A DNA stretch of 58,767 nt from Candidatus Lambdaproteobacteria bacterium RIFOXYD2_FULL_50_16 (GTDB lineage: Bacteria > SAR324 > XYD2-FULL-50-16): NCBI GenBank assembly GCA_001783695.1, contig MFNE01000010.1, positions 41,599 through 100,365 of the forward strand, written 5' to 3'. This document shows, piece by piece, positions 1-7,454 of this stretch. The position numbers and the translations under genes were made by a program. The first letter of the stretch is position 1, and each line of letters opens with the position of its first letter. Under the pieces are notes generated by a model. That model saw only the letters and a list, made by a program, of their open reading frames with translations. It did no database searches and was not told where the DNA came from.

Positions 1-43
1 CGGCTTGGTTATAGGTGGGGATGATAATCGAAACTTGAGGCAT
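1..43 (-). CDS. Glycosyltransferase family 2, N-terminal fragment
   Basis: Only the first 14 codons lie in the window; the gene runs off the left edge. They read MPQVSIIIPTYNQA, the opening beta strand and PTYN motif typical of GT-A fold family 2 glycosyltransferases, which use nucleotide sugars to build surface polysaccharide. The start lies 2 nt past the stop of the SDR gene upstream, so it is the last visible gene of the CDP-sugar operon and may use the sugar made there. The family call rests on the N-terminal motif alone. Confidence 0.75.
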   Translation of the reverse strand, partial: MPQVSIIIPTYNQA

Positions 44-45
44 GA

Positions 46-993
46 TCAGCCGCCAAAGGCGTCCTGGCAGAGTAACAGGCTTCGGTCCAGTTCGGCCTCT
101 TGGCTGCCTGAAAAAACAAAGCCCGTTGCTTTGAGTTTATCCACACAAAAATCCAGCGAGCCCGTGCTTTCGCCCGGTTTGGGCTGCGGGCGCTCGATCG
201 GGGGGAGGTAGCCCAAGACCGTGTGAGCCCGGCGCTGAATAGCCAAGGCGAGATCGTAAACGGTGCTCGAATCCTCGCCGCCTAGGTTAAACAGACCGTT
301 CCCTAAACTGTCTGGGTCGAGGCCCACAAAATGGGCCACCCCCTGGGCCACATCGGTCAAGGTGATGAAGTTTCGTTCTTCTAAACCACTGCCTTTTAAA
401 ACCAATTTCTTCTGGGTCACCGCTTGGCGGCACAGATCGTTGGCGACCAAGGTCCAGCGGTCAATACCGGCGTCCCGTGGGGCGCCGTAACCATTAGATA
501 ACCGGATCACTACCCCTTCGAGCTGCTTTTTATCATGAAAGCTAAAAACATAGTCCTCCACCGCCCGGTGCGAATAGGCGTAGGGATGGGTTGGTCGGCA
601 GGGGAGGTCTTCGGTCAACCGGCCCACTAGAGGGCTTTTGTAAACGTGGGCGGTGCTGAAATAGATAAAGCGTTTAACCCCCGCCTTTTGGGCGGCCAAG
701 AGTAATTTGAGGCTGTTAACTGAGTTGAGGATGACCGCGCCCAAAGGGTCTGTTCCGGCGACCACTTCGTTCATCGAGGCGAGGTGGACCACTTGGTCCA
801 TCCCCTGGCAAAGCTGGGCCAAGTCGGCCTCCTTACCTAAGTTGGCTTGAACCGTCTCTACCTCCTGAGCCCAGTCTGGATAGTCCTTAGCCGCTCGTCT
901 GGTGGGGATGCGCAGTTGGTGGCCTTGGCCATAAAGATGCTCCGCAATACGCCCGCCCAAATAGCCAAACCCGCCGGTGAGTAAAATCCGCAT
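46..993 (-). CDS. Extended SDR (NAD-dependent epimerase/dehydratase-like)
   Basis: 315 residues. The Rossmann start carries the glycine-rich TGGFGYLGG motif (residues 6-14), as in nucleotide-sugar epimerases, dehydratases and reductases. The start at 993 gives the usual MRILLTGG opening; a longer start at 1014 would add seven unlike residues. Ser113 and Tyr138 of the catalytic triad are present, but the Lys of YxxxK is His142 (codon CAC at 568-570), which is unusual for an active enzyme. It follows rfbG, a cupin epimerase and rfbF, so it is probably a 4-keto reductase or C-4 epimerase on the CDP-4-keto-6-deoxyhexose. The exact product cannot be read from sequence. Confidence 0.8.
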   Translation of the reverse strand: MRILLTGGFGYLGGRIAEHLYGQGHQLRIPTRRAAKDYPDWAQEVETVQANLGKEADLAQLCQGMDQVVHLASMNEVVAGTDPLGAVILNSVNSLKLLLAAQKAGVKRFIYFSTAHVYKSPLVGRLTEDLPCRPTHPYAYSHRAVEDYVFSFHDKKQLEGVVIRLSNGYGAPRDAGIDRWTLVANDLCRQAVTQKKLVLKGSGLEERNFITLTDVAQGVAHFVGLDPDSLGNGLFNLGGEDSSTVYDLALAIQRRAHTVLGYLPPIERPQPKPGESTGSLDFCVDKLKATGFVFSGSQEAELDRSLLLCQDAFGG

Positions 994-1781
994 CAGCCCT
1001 CCCGCCGGTCCCAAGGGGAATCGCCAGAGCGGTAAAGACTATTAAGCAATTGGAAGTCGCGGGCGGTGTCCATACATTGCCAAAAGCCTTCGTGCCGATA
1101 AAGCATCATCTGTTGATCTTTCACCAGATTTTCCATCGGACCTTTTTCAAAAACCAGGTCTTCCGCGTCCGAGAGGTACTCAAAAATACGCCGGTTAACC
1201 ACAAAAAAACCGCCTGAAATCACCCCGGCCTTAGCTTGGGGTTTTTCGTTAAATTCGGTGACCAGCCCCGAGGGATCGGTGTCTAACTCGCCAAAACGGG
1301 CCGGAGGGTGCACCCCGGTGACCGTCAATATTTTGCCGTGGCTTTTGTGAAAGGCTAGGAGTTGGTCGAGATCGACATCGCTAAGCCCATCGCCATAGGT
1401 CAAAAAGAAATTTTCTTCGTCTTTTAAAAAAGCCTGCACCCTTTTTACTCGCGCCCCGGTCATGGCCGATTCGCCTGTATCCGCGCAGGTCACCCTCCAA
1501 TCGACGTGGTCTTTGGTGCTGCCGTGATATTGAGTCTCACGGGAGCCCAGATCAATCGTAAAATCGTGGGTGCGAGACTGGTAGTTCAGGAAAAAGTCTT
1601 TGATTTTATAACCTAAATGCCCGGTTGCTAAAACAAAGTCTTGGTGCCCGAAGCTTCGGTAGTAACGCATAATATGCCAGAGGATCGGATAGGGCCCCAC
1701 CGGGATCATCGGCTTGGGTAGTTCAGCGGAGACATCGCGGATACGGGTGCCTTGGCCGCCACACAAAATAACGGTTTTCAT
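993..1781 (-). CDS. rfbF: Glucose-1-phosphate cytidylyltransferase
   Basis: 262 residues. Makes CDP-glucose from CTP and glucose 1-phosphate, the first step of CDP-deoxysugar synthesis. The N-terminus MKTVILCGGQGTRIRD is the nucleotidyltransferase signature, followed by MIPVGPYPILWHIM, and FLLTYGDGLSDVD supplies the metal-binding Asp pair. An ATG at 1784 directly precedes the one chosen and overlaps the stop of the cupin gene, so translation is coupled to it either way. The end overlaps the SDR start by one base. The neighbouring rfbG makes the assignment firm. Confidence 0.93.
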   Translation of the reverse strand: MKTVILCGGQGTRIRDVSAELPKPMIPVGPYPILWHIMRYYRSFGHQDFVLATGHLGYKIKDFFLNYQSRTHDFTIDLGSRETQYHGSTKDHVDWRVTCADTGESAMTGARVKRVQAFLKDEENFFLTYGDGLSDVDLDQLLAFHKSHGKILTVTGVHPPARFGELDTDPSGLVTEFNEKPQAKAGVISGGFFVVNRRIFEYLSDAEDLVFEKGPMENLVKDQQMMLYRHEGFWQCMDTARDFQLLNSLYRSGDSPWDRREG

Positions 1782-1783
1782 CA

Positions 1784-2233
1784 TTAGCCGTGTTTGAGGT
1801 CCCAATCGTAGCCTATCGCCTGATCGTCGTGGGGGCGGCGGCTGATTTCGCCGGGGTCGTGGGCCAAGGTGGCGCAGTTGGCCACAATCGCCATGTCCGG
1901 CCCATACCCTTTAAACCCGTTCCACACCAAGGGCGGCACGGTGACTAAACAATAATTATCAGCCCCCATAAAAACCTCTTGGGTTTCGCCCTTAGTGGGA
2001 CTGCCCTCGCGGTCGTCATGGAGTACAAACTTGATCCGCCCGTGGGGTACCGCGTAGTTCAAGGTCATTTTGGTATGAATATGCCAAGCCTTGATCGCCC
2101 CTGGGTGGACACAGCTAAAATAGATCTCCCCAAACTCCATAAAATGGGCGTCTGTAGAGCGGAGCATGTGCATAATTTTCCCCCGTTCGTCGGGGATTTG
2201 TCGCAGGGGGGTGATCTTAACGCCTTCGATCAT
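1784..2233 (-). CDS. Cupin-fold dTDP-4-dehydrorhamnose 3,5-epimerase-like protein
   Basis: 149 residues of the RmlC-like cupin family. Visible features are the opening EGVKITPLRQIPDERG, a cupin core with AWHIHTK (the His expected in RmlC-type enzymes), and the strand NYAVPHGRIKFVLHDDR. The start at 2233 overlaps the rfbG stop by 4 nt; an upstream in-frame start would lie inside rfbG. Between rfbG and rfbF it should epimerise C-3 and/or C-5 of the CDP-4-keto-6-deoxyglucose made by RfbG, which would set an unusual deoxyhexose configuration. Substrate is inferred from the neighbours, not from residues. Confidence 0.85.
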   Translation of the reverse strand: MIEGVKITPLRQIPDERGKIMHMLRSTDAHFMEFGEIYFSCVHPGAIKAWHIHTKMTLNYAVPHGRIKFVLHDDREGSPTKGETQEVFMGADNYCLVTVPPLVWNGFKGYGPDMAIVANCATLAHDPGEISRRPHDDQAIGYDWDLKHG

Positions 2234-3294
2234 TTTAGATCCTGAGTGAAGGTTTTGATTTGGGTTTGGGTTAATTCGGGGACCGACTGGCCTTGGTGCT
2301 GTTTTAAATACCACAGGGTGGTTTCTTTAACCGCCCGCTCGAATCCCCAGACTGGCTCCCAATCTAGCTTTTGGTAGGCTAAATCGCAATTGAGGTGTAG
2401 CAGCGTGGCCTCGTGAACCGCGTTGGGGTCTTGGCTAATCTCCAGTTTGCCCGAACCCCAAGCCTCCACCACCGCTTCGGCCAAACGGCCCACAGGCTGG
2501 ATCGAGGAGATAGCCGGGCCAAAGTTAAAGGCGTCTGGGTAGGCCTTGGGGTTTTCATAAAGCCGGGCGGCTAGTTTAAGATATCCAAATAAAGGGTCTA
2601 AAACATGCTGCCAGGGTCTAGTGGCTTTGGGGTTTCTTAAACGTACCGGGTTCCCTTGGGCAAGAGCGCGGATGCAGTCGGGCACAATTCGGTCTTTCGC
2701 CCAGTCGCCGCCGCCAATCACGTTGCCCGCGCGGCCCGAAGCCAAACCAATTTCGGGATTTTGGTCAAAAAAGCTGCGCAAATAACTTTGAAACAAAATC
2801 TCGGCTGCCGCCTTCGAGGCTGAGTAAGGGTCATGGCCACCTAACCGGTCATTTTCCCGGTAGCCATGGTGCCATTCTTGATTTTGGTAACATTTATCGG
2901 TGGTTACAAAAACCACTGCCCCCAAGTTAGGCGAACGACGGGCGGCCTCTAATATATTTAAGGAACCACCGACGTTGGTATCAAAGGTCTCTTTGGGAGC
3001 TTCATAGCTATAGCGCACCAGGGGCTGGGCGGCTAGATGGAAGAGTATCTCCGGCTTCGCTTTCGCAAAAACCTGATTCACCCCGTTTAAGTCCCGAATG
3101 TCGCAGACTTGGTGGTCTAGGTGTTTCTCTAGGCCTGCCAAGCAGAAGTGTTCTTGGTCATTAAGAGGTGCCAGGGCCAAGCCTGTGACTTGCGCTCCAA
3201 GCTCTAATAGCCACTGACTAAGCCAGGAGCCCTTAAAGCCAGTATGGCCGGTCACCAAAACCCGTTTGCCTTTAAATATACTTAATTCTTTCAT
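2230..3294 (-). CDS. rfbG: CDP-glucose 4,6-dehydratase
   Basis: 354 residues. Converts CDP-D-glucose to CDP-4-keto-6-deoxyglucose with bound NAD. The nucleotide-binding motif TGHTGFKGSWL is the form typical of this subfamily, the active site TTDKCY and the YSASK motif (Tyr, Lys) are intact, and RAGNVIGGGDWAKDRIVPD is a family hallmark. I chose the second ATG (3294) because an AAAAGGG stretch precedes it, while the first ATG at 3306 has no purine-rich site. It appears to be the first gene of the minus-strand operon reaching the left edge. Confidence 0.94.
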   Translation of the reverse strand: MKELSIFKGKRVLVTGHTGFKGSWLSQWLLELGAQVTGLALAPLNDQEHFCLAGLEKHLDHQVCDIRDLNGVNQVFAKAKPEILFHLAAQPLVRYSYEAPKETFDTNVGGSLNILEAARRSPNLGAVVFVTTDKCYQNQEWHHGYRENDRLGGHDPYSASKAAAEILFQSYLRSFFDQNPEIGLASGRAGNVIGGGDWAKDRIVPDCIRALAQGNPVRLRNPKATRPWQHVLDPLFGYLKLAARLYENPKAYPDAFNFGPAISSIQPVGRLAEAVVEAWGSGKLEISQDPNAVHEATLLHLNCDLAYQKLDWEPVWGFERAVKETTLWYLKQHQGQSVPELTQTQIKTFTQDLK

Positions 3295-3454
3295 CCCTTT
3301 TCCCATGAAGAGCGGCCATTATAGGCAGATAGAATATGCTTTGCCTAGGGCCTTGTGTCTTGGGACTAGGGCTTTTTTGCACAATTTAATTCTGGCCAAT
3401 TTAGAAATTATTTACTAGACTTGGCCCCTGATTAAACTATTCTACAGGCAAGCC

Positions 3455-3859
3455 TTGAAGGTTCTTATAGTTGACGACATAATTGAAAATCGGTTGGCTC
3501 TTTTTCATTTTCTGAAAAAGACGGCTAGTTGCGATTTGGCGGAGAATGGGGTTTTTGCCCTTTCCCAGTTTAAATCGGCACACGAAAAGGGCGAACCTTA
3601 CGACCTAATCCTGCTCGACTTAATGATGCCCGAGATGGACGGGATTGAGTGTTTAGAACATATTCGCACCTCTGAGCGGGACATGGGCGCCGAGGATGAA
3701 GACCTGTCCAAAGTGGTGATTATCACCGCCCTAGATGACCGCGACCAGATTCGCCGAGCCTATAATGCGGGCTGTAACGAATATTTAGTCAAACCGGTTT
3801 TAAAGGCCAATCTTACCAAGCTGTTAAACAAGCTGTTTCCTGATATTGTGTTTCAGTAG
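3455..3859 (+). CDS. Stand-alone response regulator receiver (CheY-like)
   Basis: 134 residues, one receiver domain and no output domain. The acidic pair Asp7-Asp8, the phosphoacceptor Asp55 in LLDLMMPEMDG and the YLVKP lysine near residue 117 are all present, so it should be phosphorylated. The only suitable start is TTG at 3455, with a short AGG six bases upstream. No kinase is adjacent. The next gene starts 26 bp downstream on the same strand and is probably cotranscribed, so it may share a pathway with the homocysteine-methyltransferase-fold protein. Confidence 0.9.
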   Translation: MKVLIVDDIIENRLALFHFLKKTASCDLAENGVFALSQFKSAHEKGEPYDLILLDLMMPEMDGIECLEHIRTSERDMGAEDEDLSKVVIITALDDRDQIRRAYNAGCNEYLVKPVLKANLTKLLNKLFPDIVFQ

Positions 3860-3885
3860 TCTTTGGCCTCACTACCCCCTTGCCT

Positions 3886-4683
3886 ATGAATCCGATTTTG
3901 TTTGGCGATGCCTATTGGGAATCAGAGATTCCCCTTAAGGATAAGTCACTTGCCCAATTTATTTTGGAAGACGAGGTGCCTCTGCTCCACTGCTTCCATA
4001 ACCAACTCAAATTGGGTGCAACCCTGCTGCGCACCCCCACCCGCCATAGTACCTTGCCCGACTTAGCCAAACTGGGTTTAAGTGATAAAAGTGAGGCTTT
4101 GCATAATATTGCGGTTTCCTCTGGAAAACACGCCATCGCCGCCGGGGGTTTTGACGCCCTTTTGGCCGGGGTTTTGGGGCCACATTTGCTGGTTGAAGGC
4201 GAGGACAGGGAAGCGATTTGGGAGCGGGACTACGCCGAATCAGCGATTTATATGATTGATAAAGGCGCAGACTGCATGATGGTCGAAGGGATTAACGATT
4301 TTTTGATGTTCCAAGCAGCCCTTCGAGGGATCAAAAAGGTTAATCAAGTGCCGGTGCCCGTATCCGCTTTTTTTAGACTAGGGGAGGATAGGCCCAAGAT
4401 GATTGAAAAACTTTATTATGTAGCCGAACTGTTGGAACTCGAAGCGATTGGCCTAGAGCTACGTTTAAGCGAGGTGGCGGCTTTAAGCCCCGATATGTTG
4501 CCAACCGACTTAGCCCTAGGGATTCAACTTCTAGGCGAGCCCCAACCTTTAGATAAAAAGGAGCGGGATCAAGCGATTGTGTCACTGCTTAAACTTAATC
4601 CAACCTTGATTTTGGCAGGAGAAGGGATGGAATCGGCCCAGTGGATTGAGCTTAAACCGCGGATTCAGGAACTAGCAGGTTAA
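3886..4683 (+). CDS. Homocysteine S-methyltransferase-fold protein lacking the zinc site
   Basis: 265 residues. It follows the N-terminal domain of MetH/BHMT segment by segment: LHCFHNQLKLGATLLRTPTR (35-54) matches the HxxYxxAGADxxxTNTF segment, LAGVLGPHL (93-101) the GDIGP strand, and YAESAIYMIDKGADCMMVEG (117-136) the FRExVxxMxExGVDxxxxET helix. The three zinc-binding cysteines of the family are missing: the GINC position reads GLEL (189-192) and the GGCCGT position reads AGEGME (244-249). It should not activate homocysteine thiol by zinc and is better seen as a non-canonical binding or regulatory protein. ATG at 3886 is preferred over TTG at 3880. Its stop overlaps the convergent aminopeptidase stop. 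Confidence 0.65.
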   Translation: MNPILFGDAYWESEIPLKDKSLAQFILEDEVPLLHCFHNQLKLGATLLRTPTRHSTLPDLAKLGLSDKSEALHNIAVSSGKHAIAAGGFDALLAGVLGPHLLVEGEDREAIWERDYAESAIYMIDKGADCMMVEGINDFLMFQAALRGIKKVNQVPVPVSAFFRLGEDRPKMIEKLYYVAELLELEAIGLELRLSEVAALSPDMLPTDLALGIQLLGEPQPLDKKERDQAIVSLLKLNPTLILAGEGMESAQWIELKPRIQELAG

Positions 4684-5651
4684 TCCCAACCCTCGGTTTT
4701 AACCAAAGTCTCTACCTGACTCCAAAACCGGGGCCAATCCCCTTGGGTTTGGTTCCACAAGGCCAAAATTCGGGGATCCTCTTCTTGATAACGTTGAAAC
4801 TGCAAAAGTCGGGCGTTGTTAAAATGGGTTTTTTGCCCGGTCAGGCCTAGCCACTCGTTTTCGAGCTGAGCGAAAAGGACTTCTCTGGCCTTTGCCAACA
4901 AGGCTTCTGATTGGGGGGTTTTGTATAACGCCTCGAAACGGGGCAGGTAAGCCTCAACTAAAGTTCGCACCGCCTTCCCAAGCCGCTGTCGCTCCGCCCA
5001 AGCGGCTTTTTCAGAGGGAGTCCAGAGCCCAGCCTCAGTCATAAAGGCTATTGCCCCTTTTTGCCCCACAAAGCTGGCCAGTTGCTCATTAAAATCCCCT
5101 TGCCCTTTGATATACAGCCGCTCGTGGGCCATTTCGTGAAGCAGGGTATCGGCCAAGTCGAATAACCCCGAGCGCAACATAGGCGAGGTGACCGGGTCTT
5201 TAAACCAACCCAAGGTTGAGTAGGCCGGAGCGGCAAAAATCCAGACATCCAATCCAGCTTGTTCTAATTCATTTTGCAAGGCCTGCGCATCTAGGGGATT
5301 AAAAAAACCCTTGTAGGGTACAGACCCAATCACCGGGAACCACCATTGATAAGATTCTAAGCGATTTTTAGGGGCGGCAGTGACCACAAAGGTGACCCCT
5401 TTTTGATCGGTTTGGTAGTACCCCTCAAAGTTGTTGGTTTTTTTTAAACCTAGCCTCTGTACCCCAAAGGCTTTGATCTTGGGCACCTGTAGGAGCAAAT
5501 CCCGCTCGGTTCCCACAGGCAGGTTGGCCGCCGCTTCGACCAGTGGGGTCTGGTTGAGCCGCATGTGTAATTGGCCTCGGGCTTGATCGCCCAAGTAACA
5601 GCCCCCCAACAATAAGGGCAGGCAAATTAAAAAGGCCCTTTCACCCCTCAA
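4680..5651 (-). CDS. Predicted zinc aminopeptidase lipoprotein (COG4324-like)
   Basis: 323 residues. The N-terminus has a basic start, a hydrophobic run and a lipobox LGGC, so the mature protein should be a lipoprotein. The motif HEMAHERLYIKGQGDFNEQL holds the HExxH zinc-binding helix and the downstream FNE glutamate seen in this family of predicted aminopeptidases. Nothing biochemical is known to me for the family beyond prediction. Its start overlaps the end of xseB by 11 nt, so the two are cotranscribed and coupled. Confidence 0.78.
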   Translation of the reverse strand: MRGERAFLICLPLLLGGCYLGDQARGQLHMRLNQTPLVEAAANLPVGTERDLLLQVPKIKAFGVQRLGLKKTNNFEGYYQTDQKGVTFVVTAAPKNRLESYQWWFPVIGSVPYKGFFNPLDAQALQNELEQAGLDVWIFAAPAYSTLGWFKDPVTSPMLRSGLFDLADTLLHEMAHERLYIKGQGDFNEQLASFVGQKGAIAFMTEAGLWTPSEKAAWAERQRLGKAVRTLVEAYLPRFEALYKTPQSEALLAKAREVLFAQLENEWLGLTGQKTHFNNARLLQFQRYQEEDPRILALWNQTQGDWPRFWSQVETLVKTEGWD

Positions 5652-5859
5652 AAGGCACCTTAGTAAGTTCGCCGTCTTGATCTTTAAGCAATAGCTCTAC
5701 CTTTTTTTCGGCAACCGCCAACTCCTTGTGGCAGGCGCGGCTTAATTTAACCCCGGCTTCAAAGGACTTGAGTGCTTGATCGAGATCGATCTCGCCCTCT
5801 TCTAAGGTCTCGACGATCTCTTCGAGTTGTTTCAGATTTTCTTCAAATTTTGTGGCCAT
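5641..5859 (-). CDS. xseB: Exodeoxyribonuclease VII small subunit
   Basis: 72 residues, normal for the family. XseB binds several-to-one to XseA to form a nuclease that degrades single-stranded DNA from both ends. The two helices read FEENLKQLEEIVETLEEGEI and a stretch from DLDQALKSFEAG to VKLSRACHKEL, very close to known XseB. A near-perfect ribosome site, AAAGGAGG, lies just before the ATG. XseA is not in the window. Located at the head of a short minus-strand unit with the aminopeptidase lipoprotein. Confidence 0.93.
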   Translation of the reverse strand: MATKFEENLKQLEEIVETLEEGEIDLDQALKSFEAGVKLSRACHKELAVAEKKVELLLKDQDGELTKVPFEG

Positions 5860-5932
5860 TTATCCTCCTTTTGCGGGCTTACTTTAACCTAGGCTTACGT
5901 TTTTGACTAGCCCTGCTTACCCCCCTTTGCCC

Positions 5933-5961
5933 TTGCCCCCCAAAAGGGGATGCCGTATAAT
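5933..5961 (+). promoter_or_regulatory. Probable sigma-70 promoter for tatD-moaDE
   Basis: A -35 like TTGCCC (5933-5938) and a consensus -10 TATAAT (5956-5961) are separated by 17 bp, 26 bp before the tatD ATG. This is the best promoter match I see in the window. Confidence 0.6.
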
Positions 5962-5987
5962 AGCCTTAAATTAAAAAAAAAGAGCCC

Positions 5988-6794
5988 ATGACCCAAACAC
6001 CTCGCTGGATTGATACCCACTGCCATTTGGAGATGTTAAAAGAAGATCCTCGCTTGGGTTTGGAAAAGGGACAAAACGAAGGCTTGGCCCTCGCACTGAC
6101 CATTGGTACCGACGCGGCCTCTAACCGTTTGGTTACGCAGTTTACCGAAGAATTTGAGATGGTTTACGGCGCCCTTGGCACCCATCCGCATCAAGCCAAG
6201 GACTGGGACCAAGCCGAGTTGGGCTGGATGGAAGAAGCGTTTAACCAGAACTCTAAATTAGTCGCCCTAGGCGAGTGTGGGCTTGATTATCACTATGAAT
6301 TTTCACCCAAAAAGGCCCAGCGCCAAGCTTTTTTGGACCAAATGGGCTTGGCTATAAAATTAAACTTACCGCTGGTGATTCACTCTCGCGAAGCCGAGGC
6401 CGACACCTTGGCCTGTTTGGCGGAGGTGGATTCACAAAGGTTACGCGGGGTTTTTCATAGTTTTACGGGCTCGCTACAAATGGCGGAGCAGATCTTGGCC
6501 ATGGGGTTTTATATTGGGTTTAATGGGATCGCCACCTTCCCCAAGTCGGACCAAGTAAGAGAGGTCTTGGATATAGTGCCCCTGGAGCGTTTGCTTTTAG
6601 AAACTGACGCTCCTTATCTAAGCCCGGTGCCCCATCGAGGCAGGCCCAATCTGCCAGGGCACGTGGCCCAGGTGGGGCGGTATATCGCCAAGCACCTTGG
6701 GCTAGCGGAATTAGAACTTTCAGAGATTTGTTATCAAAATAGCCTGAATCTTTTTGACCGGATCGAAACCCAAATGGGGGCACATGCAGGTTAG
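5988..6794 (+). CDS. tatD: TatD family metal-dependent hydrolase/DNase
   Basis: 268 residues. TIM-barrel metallohydrolase with the metal ligands visible: DTHCHLEM (HxH), the GECGLDYHY glutamate, LPLVIHSREA, GVFHSFTG and LLLETDAPYLSP. TatD-type enzymes are metal-dependent deoxyribonucleases. The family name is historical and does not imply a role in Tat export, although a tatA gene happens to lie 1.5 kb downstream. Its last 11 nt overlap the moaD start. Confidence 0.9.
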   Translation: MTQTPRWIDTHCHLEMLKEDPRLGLEKGQNEGLALALTIGTDAASNRLVTQFTEEFEMVYGALGTHPHQAKDWDQAELGWMEEAFNQNSKLVALGECGLDYHYEFSPKKAQRQAFLDQMGLAIKLNLPLVIHSREAEADTLACLAEVDSQRLRGVFHSFTGSLQMAEQILAMGFYIGFNGIATFPKSDQVREVLDIVPLERLLLETDAPYLSPVPHRGRPNLPGHVAQVGRYIAKHLGLAELELSEICYQNSLNLFDRIETQMGAHAG

Positions 6795-7029
6795 GTTGCT
6801 CCTGTTTGCCGGGCTCAAAGAGTTAGTTGGTAAAGAGGTTTTAGGATTAGAGCTTAAACCGGGGGCCAGGGTCCAAGATGCCTTAGACCAATTATTGAAG
6901 GAGCATCCTGCGGCCAGCCCTTTGCGCAGTAGCCTGCGGGCGGCAATAGACCTAGAATATGCCGAGCTTGACGCGGTTTTGAGTGAGGGGGTGGAACTAG
7001 CCCTGATCCCACCGGTCGGGGGTGGCTGA
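6784..7029 (+). CDS. moaD: Molybdopterin synthase sulfur carrier subunit MoaD
   Basis: 81 residues with the ubiquitin-like MoaD fold: opening MQVRLLLFAGLKELVG and the C-terminal IPPVGGG, whose final Gly-Gly is adenylated and thiocarboxylated to donate sulfur to precursor Z. The start is taken at 6784 because an upstream in-frame ATG at 6754 lies deep inside tatD. Its stop overlaps the moaE start by one base, so both subunits are made together. No other molybdopterin gene is in the window. Confidence 0.92.
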   Translation: MQVRLLLFAGLKELVGKEVLGLELKPGARVQDALDQLLKEHPAASPLRSSLRAAIDLEYAELDAVLSEGVELALIPPVGGG

Positions 7030-7445
7030 TGCTGGTTTTAACGGAGATGCCTTTAAGTATAGAGGAATTGCAAAAAAAGGTAATCCGCCCCGACGCCGGA
7101 GCGGTCGCTAGCTTTGTAGGGGTTACGCGTAACTATAATCTAGGGGAGCCTGTAGAAACCCTATTTTATGAGGCCTACGTCCCCATGGCTCTTAAAGAAA
7201 TGAAACGCTTGGTTAAAGAGACCAAAGACCGATTTGGTGTGATAGAAATTGCTATTTATCACCGTTTGGGGAGGGTCGGAGTCGGCGAGGCTAGTTTGGC
7301 TATCGCTGTTTCCTCCGCCCATCGGCAGGCTGCCTTTGAGGCCTGCCAGTATGTTGTAGATCGGCTCAAGGAGCAGGTGCCGATCTTTAAAAAAGAGTTT
7401 TTTGGCAAAACTGGAGCCCGCTGGGTGCCAAACCGAACCACATGA
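7029..7445 (+). CDS. moaE: Molybdopterin synthase catalytic subunit MoaE
   Basis: 138 residues. Converts precursor Z to molybdopterin using MoaD thiocarboxylate. Family blocks present: AVASFVGVTRNYNLG, the LFYEAYVPMA strand, IYHRLGRVGVGE, VSSAHR and the active-site stretch LKEQVPIFKKEFF with its lysines. The ATG shares its A with the moaD stop. The gene's own stop lies inside the ribosome site of the next gene. Confidence 0.94.
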   Translation: MLVLTEMPLSIEELQKKVIRPDAGAVASFVGVTRNYNLGEPVETLFYEAYVPMALKEMKRLVKETKDRFGVIEIAIYHRLGRVGVGEASLAIAVSSAHRQAAFEACQYVVDRLKEQVPIFKKEFFGKTGARWVPNRTT

Positions 7446-7454
7446 GGTTGATAT

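Noticed and set aside
136-145. TTTATCCACA, DnaA-box-like
   Set aside because: A single copy inside the SDR coding region, with no AT-rich unwinding region, dnaA or dnaN nearby.
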